DNA of 32,262 nt from Dehalococcoidales bacterium (GTDB lineage Bacteria > Chloroflexota > Dehalococcoidia > Dehalococcoidales > UBA5760), in assembly GCA_028717305.1 (NCBI GenBank), contig JAQUOC010000003.1, forward strand, positions 1 to 32,262. Reading direction: 5' to 3'. Positions 18,443-26,728 of the stretch are shown piece after piece. A program made the position numbers and the translations under genes. Below the pieces are notes generated by a model, which did not search any database, was not told the DNA's origin, and was given only the letters and a program-made list of their open reading frames with translations. Each line of letters opens with the position of its first letter. Position 1 is the first letter of the stretch.

Positions 18443-19442
18443 AGAGATACCTTAGATCCAGAATCTCCATGGCATCGAAGCTGTCTTTTATATACCCCAG
18501 TCTGACTAAATAGTCTATGGTCTCCTGAACTACATCAGGATCAATGTCGGTGGTATAGTCAAGTCTCTCCATAGACCGCAGCAACACCTGAGGAGTGATT
18601 TCCAGCTGAGCGACCACATCGGCTACTTCAACCGGCTGAAGACTACTGCCAACGCCGCCTAACTGCCGGGCCATGATCACCGCTACTTCCTCGGGGTTCT
18701 CATTACTCCAGTCGGTTGCCTTTTGTGTTACTTGTACCAGCTTCTCAACTACATCCGGGTTATCGTCCAGAAGACTTTGCTTAACCACCAGCACACTACC
18801 CTCCATATCAGGCCAGATGTCCTGACTCATGAGCATCATTTCAAAGCCAAGCTCTTCAGCCATAGTAGCCCACTGCTCCGGCATAAAAGCAGCATCCAGT
18901 TGCCCCATCTTAATCGCCAGGGCCAGCTTTTGAGGATTCATCCGTTGAACGTTAGCCATTATTTTGGCTTCGTCAAGGCCGTATTTATCTATCGCCTTGT
19001 GCATCAGCGCATCAACTGCTCCGCCCTCTCTGACACAGCCAAGGCGGATGCCTTCCTGCTCCAAGTCCTCGACCGTCTTAATCCTGTGCGGGTCAACCAC
19101 CAGACCGTAACCATACCTGTGAGTACCGGCCACGATTCTGATCGGTACACCGGCGTTGGCGTAAACATTTATCGCCGGTACTAGACATAGATAGGCAACC
19201 TGAATATCATCACGGGCCAGAGCCGCAGCCAACGCCATGCCGGTTGCATAGCTCTCATATGAAGACAGATGCAACCCTTCATCTTCGTACCACCCCTGAT
19301 CCTGACTGATATAGGCACAGGCAGCATGATCCATAAACTCCACCGCCATCCCGATGGATGCCGACTCTTCTTTATCCGCACAACCCCCCACCGGTAGCAG
19401 AACCAGCAAGCCCGCAAGAAGCAACAAAAGCCGTTTTCTCAT
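18435..19442 (-). CDS. ABC transporter substrate-binding lipoprotein, NitT/TauT/NMT1-like
   Basis: 'MRKRLLLLLAGLLVLLPVGGCADKEE' lipoprotein signal; NMT1-like 'GMAVEFMDHAACAYISQDQGWYEDEGLHLSSYESYATGMALAAALARDDIQVAYL'. Start chosen at the internal Met rather than 19457. Confidence 0.88.
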   Translation of the reverse strand: MRKRLLLLLAGLLVLLPVGGCADKEESASIGMAVEFMDHAACAYISQDQGWYEDEGLHLSSYESYATGMALAAALARDDIQVAYLCLVPAINVYANAGVPIRIVAGTHRYGYGLVVDPHRIKTVEDLEQEGIRLGCVREGGAVDALMHKAIDKYGLDEAKIMANVQRMNPQKLALAIKMGQLDAAFMPEQWATMAEELGFEMMLMSQDIWPDMEGSVLVVKQSLLDDNPDVVEKLVQVTQKATDWSNENPEEVAVIMARQLGGVGSSLQPVEVADVVAQLEITPQVLLRSMERLDYTTDIDPDVVQETIDYLVRLGYIKDSFDAMEILDLRYLYE

Positions 19443-19732
19443 TATTTTCCCCTCCATTCATTTAGTTATCGGTTGGTCGGACACAAATCCAGATTGATGA
19501 CTGATTGTTGATGGTTATCTTGTATAAAATATACCGCTTTTCAAAAAAATTTTCCTTTCCTAACCGCGTGCTAACTATAAGAACTCCCGAAACTTAGTCT
19601 ACAAATCATGGGAAAACCAACGTAGCTTCCTTGCCCAAATTCCAGAACGCCCACACTGCTGGACTACGAATAGCTCTTCCGTAATAAACCGGTGATATAT
19701 TACTACCGACATAACCCCTTTGTCAATCTCCG

Positions 19733-20332
19733 TTAGCCAAGATAGTGTCGATAATCATCCCTGTTATCAATATCTACAATAATACCCTCGGAGGCGACAT
19801 CTACCTCAAGAACGTCTTCGGGATGGGAATCAATAATCTGACGCCCGCCGATATCACCCTTAACTCTCATCAGCTCCTGGATGTATTTGGGGGCAAAGAT
19901 GACGGGGTGTCCCCTGATGCCCCGGCAGGTTGGGATGGCTATGCCTTTATCCCCGCTCAAGAAGCCTCTGATCAGATTATCTATCGTCCGGCTATTTAAT
20001 AGCGGCTGGTCGCTTAGGGCAAGCATTATCGCCCCAGCTTCAGGAGCAACCAGCTTAAGCCCGGCAATGATAGATGTGATCATACCTTGCCTGTATTCCG
20101 GGTTTTGCGCTATCCTAACCGCTCTGGAGCCGATCCTCTCAACCACTGCTTCCGCCCGGTGCCCCACCACCACAATAACCTCAGCTACCGCCGAAGCCAA
20201 CAGGGTATCCACCGCCTGCTCAATAAAAGTGCTCCGCCCGAATGGTAGCAGTTGTTTAGGCTCTCCCATACGGCTTGATTCTCCAGCCGCAAGGAGTACC
20301 GCCGAGATGAATACCGGCTTATCCAGACTCAT
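19733..20332 (-). CDS. mocA: MobA/MocA-like NTP transferase (molybdenum cofactor cytidylyltransferase-like)
   Basis: 199 aa. 'AVLLAAGESSRMGEPKQLLPFG', 'IVVVGHRAEAV', 'ALSDQPLL', 'RGHPVIFAPKY'. Confidence 0.88.
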   Translation of the reverse strand: MSLDKPVFISAVLLAAGESSRMGEPKQLLPFGRSTFIEQAVDTLLASAVAEVIVVVGHRAEAVVERIGSRAVRIAQNPEYRQGMITSIIAGLKLVAPEAGAIMLALSDQPLLNSRTIDNLIRGFLSGDKGIAIPTCRGIRGHPVIFAPKYIQELMRVKGDIGGRQIIDSHPEDVLEVDVASEGIIVDIDNRDDYRHYLG

Positions 20333-20500
20333 TCAACGAAAACTCCGGAAAGATTCTACACTATCCTCCGGCCAAAAGCGACGCTTTGTCAAGCGGTAAG
20401 GCGAATACACGACTAAACGCTGAGCCTGTATTTACGCTTTAGTAAAGGTCAATAGGGTTCAACAATTCTTCTCCGAGGCTATAATGCTGTGCTTCCGCGT

Positions 20501-21457
20501 TTAAACCAGACCTAAAACCGGGTAACCGCCTCTCTCTTGTGCCTTACCGAATATTAGCTTTGCAACAGCCAAGTCCTGTATAGCCACACCGGTAGAATCA
20601 AAAACAGTTATTGCCTTACTATCTGTTCTCCCTTTCTTCTTACCGGTAAGTACTTCAGCCAGAGTTGCATAAATTTCATCGACGGTAAAAAGACCTTTGC
20701 TTATCGGCATGTTGATCTCCCCGCCATGACTTGCCTGTACTACTTCGTCTACGACCACCATAGCATCTCTCAGTATAGATGGCTCCAGCTCCTCTTTACC
20801 TGCCCCATCTGCTCCGACCGCATTTATATGCGTTCCATCAGCGACCCACCTTCTCTTAATTATGGGTTCACGAGATGGCGTTAGAGTACAGACAATATCC
20901 GAAGATACTGCCTCCTCCAACGAACATTTCCTTATCGGGTACTCAGGCAACGAACTGATTAGTTTATCCATATTTTCCGTAGCAATATCAAAAGCGTTTA
21001 TCGAAGTCAGTTCGAATAATTCAGCGTGCGCTATTATCTGAGTATAAGCTTGACAACCAGCGCCTACTATCCCAAGGGTATTCGAATTCCGCCGAGCCAG
21101 ATATTTAGAGGCTATGGCCGCTATAGCTCCTGTACGACAGTATGTAATCTCGGTACCATCCATCACTGCCAGAGGAAATCCCGTTTCCGGATCATTGCAG
21201 ATTAATACTGCCATGACTGCGGGGAGAGAGTGGGAACGATTAAAAGGGTGAGAATTTACCCATTTTACTCCGGCGAAACCAGGTAAGGCAGCCGGCATGG
21301 CCCTGAAGTCCCCGCGTTCAACAGTCAAATATGCCTTTGGCGGCATGTTGGCTTTACCTTCGGCCCACGCTTTAAAAGCTTCTTCGACTACATTTATGAC
21401 TTCCGACATATTGATGAGACTTCGAATAGCACTTCTATCTAACAAAATCGTGGACAT
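20501..21457 (-). CDS. Ornithine cyclodeaminase/mu-crystallin family protein (archaeal-type alanine dehydrogenase-like)
   Basis: 'GIVGAGCQAYTQIIAH', 'GTHINAVGADGAGKEELEPSILRDAMVVVDEVVQASHGGEINMPI'. Start set at 21457 because CAGGAGG lies just upstream of MSTILLD on the minus strand; the tracked ORF begins at 21520. Confidence 0.88.
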   Translation of the reverse strand: MSTILLDRSAIRSLINMSEVINVVEEAFKAWAEGKANMPPKAYLTVERGDFRAMPAALPGFAGVKWVNSHPFNRSHSLPAVMAVLICNDPETGFPLAVMDGTEITYCRTGAIAAIASKYLARRNSNTLGIVGAGCQAYTQIIAHAELFELTSINAFDIATENMDKLISSLPEYPIRKCSLEEAVSSDIVCTLTPSREPIIKRRWVADGTHINAVGADGAGKEELEPSILRDAMVVVDEVVQASHGGEINMPISKGLFTVDEIYATLAEVLTGKKKGRTDSKAITVFDSTGVAIQDLAVAKLIFGKAQERGGYPVLGLV

Positions 21458-21613
21458 AGAATTAATCCTCCTGTTCACTCCTAATACGCACGCCAACCGC
21501 GTCAAGAAATCATGCCCCACGCAGACCGGATATAATCACGACCCTTGCATCTATTGTCTCTGCCCAAACTCGACTGGTTATCGACCCCCTTAAACACTAA
21601 CTCCGCTGACCAG

Positions 21614-22621
21614 CTAATCACTCAATTCTTGATTGTAAGCGAAGTCAGCAGCCACCCCCCCAGTATGGACAAAGAGCATGGTATCTGCCTTGGTAAACAC
21701 CCCTTTATTGATGAGATCTATAAGTCCAGCCATTGCTTTGCCGGTATATACGGGGTCAAGGAATATCGCTTCGGTCTGCGCCACTAATCTGATAGCTTCG
21801 ATACCCTCCCGAGTTGGTATCCCGTAGCCTTGCCCTAGATAGTCGTCGTAAATAGTTACCTCTTCCGGCTTTATGATTATATCCAGACCGAGTAGCTCAG
21901 CCGCGGCGTTAGCTTGGTCAACAACGACAGCGGTAGCCTCATTTCTGTGGTTAACAACACTGATACCAACGACATTCATGGTAGATTTAAGATATTTGAA
22001 CCCCAATACCAAGCCCGCCTGGGTTCCCCCCGAGCCATTGGCCAAAATCAAATGCCGGGTTTCTATCTCCAGCTTCTTCAGCTGTTGAACAATCTCCTCA
22101 GCAGCGCTAACCCAGCCAACAACTCCGAGGGGCATGGTAACACCAACCGGTAATATCAACGGGTTACGACCCTGACCACGCAGCCTATCAGCCAAACTAC
22201 TCGCCTTCTTAAGCATGGTGGTGAACATTTCACGTGGGTCAGCTACTTCAAAAAGTTCCATTGTTGTATTCAGTATGTTAGCCAGTAAGAGATTACCCTG
22301 TTTTTCCGGATGAACACCTTTAAATAATAGTAAGTAGGGCTCCAACCCTAACTTACGGCTGGCGGCAGCTACCTCCAGGGCAGAATTGGACTGCGAACTC
22401 CCAACGGTTACAACAGTATCAATCCCTCTTTGCCTGGCATCAGCCAGTACATACTCCAGCTTACGAAACTTATTGCCGCCTAAGGCCAGCCCGCTCAAGT
22501 CATCACGCTTAACAAATATTCGTGGTCCGCTCAGGACGTCCGACAGTCGTGTTAACTCATGTAAAGGAGTGGGCCAATAGCCTAAATCAACCCGCGGTAA
22601 CTTCACTATAGACATAACCAA
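21614..22621 (-). CDS. PLP-dependent D-cysteine desulfhydrase/ACC deaminase/L-cysteate sulfo-lyase family protein
   Basis: 335 aa. 'PTPLHELTRLSDVLSGPRIFVKRDDLSGLALGGNKFRKLEYVLADARQRGIDTVVTVGSSQSN', 'GSGGTQAGLVLG', 'DPVYTGKAMAGLIDLI', 'LFVHTGGVAADFAY'. Confidence 0.9.
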   Translation of the reverse strand: MVMSIVKLPRVDLGYWPTPLHELTRLSDVLSGPRIFVKRDDLSGLALGGNKFRKLEYVLADARQRGIDTVVTVGSSQSNSALEVAAASRKLGLEPYLLLFKGVHPEKQGNLLLANILNTTMELFEVADPREMFTTMLKKASSLADRLRGQGRNPLILPVGVTMPLGVVGWVSAAEEIVQQLKKLEIETRHLILANGSGGTQAGLVLGFKYLKSTMNVVGISVVNHRNEATAVVVDQANAAAELLGLDIIIKPEEVTIYDDYLGQGYGIPTREGIEAIRLVAQTEAIFLDPVYTGKAMAGLIDLINKGVFTKADTMLFVHTGGVAADFAYNQELSD

Positions 22622-22627
22622 CTTTCT

Positions 22628-23941
22628 TTATGAGCCTAAATTGGGTAACCAGGTGACCAGTTGCGGAAACGCCATCAGAAGAGCTAAACAAGCAACCATG
22701 ATAAACACAAAAGGTATGACCGAACGGTAGATATCTGTCAAAGTTATCTCTTTAGGAGCCATCGCCTTCATAAGAAAAAGGTTATATCCAAATGGAGGCG
22801 TCAGGTAAGCAATCTGACAGGTTATGGTATAGAGAACACCGTACCAAATCAGATCGAAGCCCAGCTTACCTACCAGTGGGATATAAAGAGGAGCAACGAT
22901 AAGGAGCATAGCCGTATCATCCAGGACCATACCCATCAAAATAAAGGAGGCCTGCATCATTATTATTATTCCCAAGGGGGGGATACCGGAGCGCATAAAA
23001 ATGCTCTCTATTGCATTTACGGCGCCAAGGCCGTCAAATACTGCCCCGAATGCAATTGCCGCTAACACGATCCACATGAACATGCAGCTGACGCTCAGGG
23101 TATCTTCCAGAGCATCGTTGAATACCTTCCAGGTCAGCCGCCGGTTGATGGCAGCGGCAATGATAGCTGATATTGCACCCACTGCTGCGCTCTCGACCAG
23201 ACTGACCACCCCCATGAAGAATAGCCCCAGCATCACAAAAATGATGATTACCACCGGCAGGCCGGCCCCTAGCAGCCGGAATTTCTTTCCCCAGCTAACC
23301 TCTCGCTCTTCTGCGGATAAAGGCGGACCCAGTTCGGGGCGCATCCGGCATCTAACTCCGATGTAAATGATAAAGGCGACGGCCATAATGATACCGGGGA
23401 TAATACCGGCCAGCCACAGCTTACCGATTGCTACCCTGGCGATCATTCCGTAGAGAATAAGCACTATACTCGGTGGAATAAGGATGCCCAGTGAACTACC
23501 TGCCTGGATCACTCCGGTAACCATTAGCTTGTCGTACTTGCGCTTGAGCATTTCAGGCAAAGCCAGGCTACTTGTAATCACCATACCGGCGACACTCAGT
23601 CCGTTCATAGCGGCTATTAAAGCGCTCAGGCCGATTGTTCCTATGGCTAGACCGCCCCGGGTTGGACCCATCCAGACATGCAGGGCGTGGTAAAGCTGAT
23701 CCGCGATCCCTGATCGTGATAGAAGATAACCCATGAAGATGAATAACGGCAGGGTCAGGAGCGGATACCAGTTCAACAGTTTGAAGCCGGCATGGAAAGC
23801 CATAGCTTCACCGCCACTACCCCATAGGAACAGAGCGAAAATAGTGGCGATACCGCCGACGATAGCAAAGACGTGCCGCCCGGTCAGAAGCATAACCAGC
23901 ATCAACCCGAACATCAAGACAGCAATAAGATGGATACTCAT
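22628..23941 (-). CDS. dctM: TRAP transporter large permease subunit (DctM-like)
   Basis: 'MSIHLIAVLMFGLMLVMLLTGRHVFAIVGGIATIFAL' and about 12 hydrophobic segments, 'PPSIVLILYGMIARVAIGKLWLAGIIPGI'. Start set at 23941 (ATGA overlap with dctQ) rather than 24061. Confidence 0.93.
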   Translation of the reverse strand: MSIHLIAVLMFGLMLVMLLTGRHVFAIVGGIATIFALFLWGSGGEAMAFHAGFKLLNWYPLLTLPLFIFMGYLLSRSGIADQLYHALHVWMGPTRGGLAIGTIGLSALIAAMNGLSVAGMVITSSLALPEMLKRKYDKLMVTGVIQAGSSLGILIPPSIVLILYGMIARVAIGKLWLAGIIPGIIMAVAFIIYIGVRCRMRPELGPPLSAEEREVSWGKKFRLLGAGLPVVIIIFVMLGLFFMGVVSLVESAAVGAISAIIAAAINRRLTWKVFNDALEDTLSVSCMFMWIVLAAIAFGAVFDGLGAVNAIESIFMRSGIPPLGIIIMMQASFILMGMVLDDTAMLLIVAPLYIPLVGKLGFDLIWYGVLYTITCQIAYLTPPFGYNLFLMKAMAPKEITLTDIYRSVIPFVFIMVACLALLMAFPQLVTWLPNLGS

Positions 23942-24450
23942 GTTATCGCCTTCCCTCTGGCTGCTGCCAGGTCCTTGATGAATGAAGATATGGCCTGCAG
24001 GAGCATCAGTATGATGCCGGTTGTCATAATGAACTTTATCGGGTATAGATACGGTCCCCATGGAGTACGGCTGACTTGCTTATACTCCCAGGCATAAAGT
24101 GAACTCTCAATACCACCTAACATTAGTACCACAAGAAAGACAGCAAGGAGAGAAAAGGTAATGGCGTCAGCAGTAGCTTTTCTTTTTGCCGACCACCTGT
24201 GGTAGAGGACATCCATTCTAACATGCCCCTCGGTAAGCAGAACATAGCCACCGCCAAGTATGTAGAAGGTGGTCATAATATACTCCCCCATCTCAACCGA
24301 CCACTGTAAAGGAGTATTAAAACCAGCCCGGGAAACCGCCTCAATCAGCAGGACAGCTAATAGCGCAATGACGATGAACTTCACAATCTTGCCTACTGCC
24401 CGGCTCATTGAATCAATACAACGAACGTAGGTTATTGCTGCCTTAGGCAC
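23938..24450 (-). CDS. dctQ: TRAP transporter small permease subunit (DctQ-like)
   Basis: 170 aa with four hydrophobic segments; 'MGEYIMTTFYILGGGYVLLTEGHVRMDVLYHRWSAKRKA'. Confidence 0.9.
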   Translation of the reverse strand: MPKAAITYVRCIDSMSRAVGKIVKFIVIALLAVLLIEAVSRAGFNTPLQWSVEMGEYIMTTFYILGGGYVLLTEGHVRMDVLYHRWSAKRKATADAITFSLLAVFLVVLMLGGIESSLYAWEYKQVSRTPWGPYLYPIKFIMTTGIILMLLQAISSFIKDLAAARGKAIT

Positions 24451-24478
24451 TTCAACCCCTTTAAGTTGATACTTTGGA

Positions 24479-24540
24479 AGTAAGCCCTCCGTAGCCTATT
24501 CTATTAAATAACCAGCTAGATACTAGAGGGAGGGCTTACT
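24479..24540. repeat. 12 bp perfect inverted repeat between the TRAP binding-protein and permease genes
   Basis: AGTAAGCCCTCC (24479-24490) and GGAGGGCTTACT (24529-24540), 38 nt loop. Confidence 0.9.
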
Positions 24541-24560
24541 GACCACATCAATTCTATATG

Positions 24561-25706
24561 TTAATCTGGTACTGCACACCGGTAGGGAGTCCCGGCAGCT
24601 TCCAAAAGATCTTGATAGTCTCGAAGGATCTGTATTGCCTGGGCCTCCCTGGCGCCCATAGCAGCAATATCATCCCATATTGATTCCTTCAAATCGGTCA
24701 TCCTTGCCCAATCCTCATCGGGTAATGTGGTAAGGATAAAACTCTTTCCCCCTTCTCCAGCCAAGCGGTAGTGAGCTTCACCCCAATAATACCATACCGT
24801 CTTGTTGTACTGGGCAGAGTCGATCGTCAACCTCCACAACTCTTGAAGATCAGGAGGTAAAGACTCCCAGGAATCAGTACTAACAACCCAGTCAAGTGCC
24901 CAGCGGCCTACCACATTGGTAAGGAAGTAGTCGCACACATCGATCCATCCGCAGGTATACCCCTCGGTGGCGCCACACCAGCAGAGCCCGTCTATCATAC
25001 CGGTCTGAATCGCCATCTGGATATCTTCCCAGGGAAGCGTTACCGGTGCAATGCCGGCCAGTGCCAGTGTCGGCTCCATAGCGCCCATACTGTGTATTTT
25101 CAGCCCATTCATGTCTTCAAATTTCCGGATCGGCTTGGTAGTAATGAGATTACTCGTGTCCCAGCTACCAATGCTTAGATAGGTAACACCGGGCACATCA
25201 TCGTAGGCTGCCTCCCAGATTTCATCCAGCCCAAGTTCTCTCCACAGCGCGTCTATTTCCAGACCTTCCTCGGCATTAAACGGAAGACAACTGCTAATCT
25301 TGCTCAAGCCGCCGATAGGAGCCGCCATAAACTCATCGGGGTGGCAGGTTATATCAACGGTACCGGCCGCCAGTGCCGGAATCAGTTCTGAAGTAGCCAC
25401 CAGCTCATCGGCAATATATATCTCGACCTTCATTCGTCCACCCGATGCTCGCTCCAGCTGTTCTAGATAAGGCCGGAAAATCTTATCGGTAAGGGCGGCG
25501 TCGCAATAGGACTGAAACCTCCAAGTGATGGGTTCAGTTACTTCAGCTGGTGACTCCGGTTCTGGTGTCGCCGTCGGTTCTGGTGTCGGCGTTGGTTCTG
25601 GTGTCGATGTTGGACCGGTGCAGCCGCTCATTATAGGAATGCTGACTGCCAGCACCGCCACCAAACCCAAACCAATAACTAGTTTTAGCAATTCCTTTCT
25701 TTTCAA
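24561..25706 (-). CDS. dctP: TRAP transporter substrate-binding lipoprotein (DctP-like)
   Basis: 381 aa. Lipoprotein signal ending 'IMSGC' and a TPEP-rich linker; DctP-like core 'ITWRFQSYCDAALTDKIFRPYLEQLERASGGRMKVEIYIADELVATSELIPALAAGTVDI'. Confidence 0.92.
   Translation of the reverse strand: MKRKELLKLVIGLGLVAVLAVSIPIMSGCTGPTSTPEPTPTPEPTATPEPESPAEVTEPITWRFQSYCDAALTDKIFRPYLEQLERASGGRMKVEIYIADELVATSELIPALAAGTVDITCHPDEFMAAPIGGLSKISSCLPFNAEEGLEIDALWRELGLDEIWEAAYDDVPGVTYLSIGSWDTSNLITTKPIRKFEDMNGLKIHSMGAMEPTLALAGIAPVTLPWEDIQMAIQTGMIDGLCWCGATEGYTCGWIDVCDYFLTNVVGRWALDWVVSTDSWESLPPDLQELWRLTIDSAQYNKTVWYYWGEAHYRLAGEGGKSFILTTLPDEDWARMTDLKESIWDDIAAMGAREAQAIQILRDYQDLLEAAGTPYRCAVPD
25558..25611. repeat. 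Three 18 bp tandem units encoding the TPEP-rich linker of the DctP-like lipoprotein
   Basis: GGTTCTGGTGTCGCCGTC / GGTTCTGGTGTCGGCGTT / GGTTCTGGTGTCGATGTT. Confidence 0.9.
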
Positions 25707-26360
25707 GTGTAACCCTCCTTGTTTATTTCCTGCCAGTTCATATTCTTTTTTACGTTTATATATTCCCTCCTCTCTGAAACCTATTTACTCTATTTTGCCG
25801 AGAAACATGAACTCACTTAGTATAATAAATGCGCCAGTTAAACCGAAATCACCAACAAAACCTTATAATTATACACATACCAATCTTATTGTATTTTAGC
25901 ACCCTACCAGAGGCGAACTGACTATTCCCGCCGATTACCATAGCAACTATTCTATCTATTGCCACAACAACTATATTCTAAGTTCGGTGTAAATTTAGTA
26001 CGAAAAACGTAGTTTGTCAAGTCCTTCACAGTAATAGATTCCGGAACTTATAGTAAAATGGTATAAGCAAATCGGCATAGGGATATATACAGCAATCTGT
26101 AATACGTACCCTACCATTTAATGAATCACGAAAAACGGAAAGAATCCACCTTGCCATAAATACATGGCTTATGCATTGACCAATATACAGAATAAAGAGT
26201 GATTTAGCTCCGGGGAAATGCAAGTCTTTTTATGAATTTCAGCTCTTCTCCAATTACCCGTGACTGACTGGTGTGTCAGAGACACCATCTACCGAATACC
26301 CTTTCTGGATTGCGGTCCCGGGGGCACCTAATACTTAACCAAAAAGTTCTTCCGGCCTGA

Positions 26361-26401
26361 TATTCAGCCATCTCTCCAACTGATTATCAACTGGCTGAAT
26401 A
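26361..26401. repeat. 10 bp perfect inverted repeat in the long intergenic region
   Basis: TATTCAGCCA (26361-26370) and TGGCTGAATA (26392-26401), 21 nt loop. Confidence 0.85.
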
Positions 26402-26728
26402 AATTACGCATATCGTATGATAGACATTCCTATCCTAACCATTATTCTCATATTTCTCGAATTAACTTACATAATAATATGTATAACATACTATGTATTT
26501 CGAATTATTACATCAATTGGAGCTTGACTTGTTACGAAATACAAATTAAACTAGCGTAGTTTATTTGTTAAAATGGAATGTCTTTGTAAAACGATCATGC
26601 TGAAGTGCTAATGATATAAAAGAAATAAGAAGTTGGATTAATTTTGATTTTGTGCCGGCAGTAATATTACGAAGATTACACCCAGCAAGTGGTGATCTAA
26701 GCAAGGAATGCTTTTGAAGGAGATACCT

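Noticed and set aside
19681-19703. Imperfect palindrome GTAATAAACCGGTGATATATTAC upstream of the ABC operon, considered as an operator
   Set aside because: Only 6 bp perfect outer arms with internal mismatches, about 240 nt from the start codon; too weak alone.
25558-25611. Tandem 18 bp repeats considered as a CRISPR-like or regulatory repeat
   Set aside because: No spacers, and they encode the Thr-Pro-Glu-Pro linker of a lipoprotein; a normal low-complexity tether.
26026-26223. 65 aa - strand ORF in the long intergenic region
   Set aside because: Short, no convincing ribosome-binding site or family; base composition resembles surrounding non-coding DNA.
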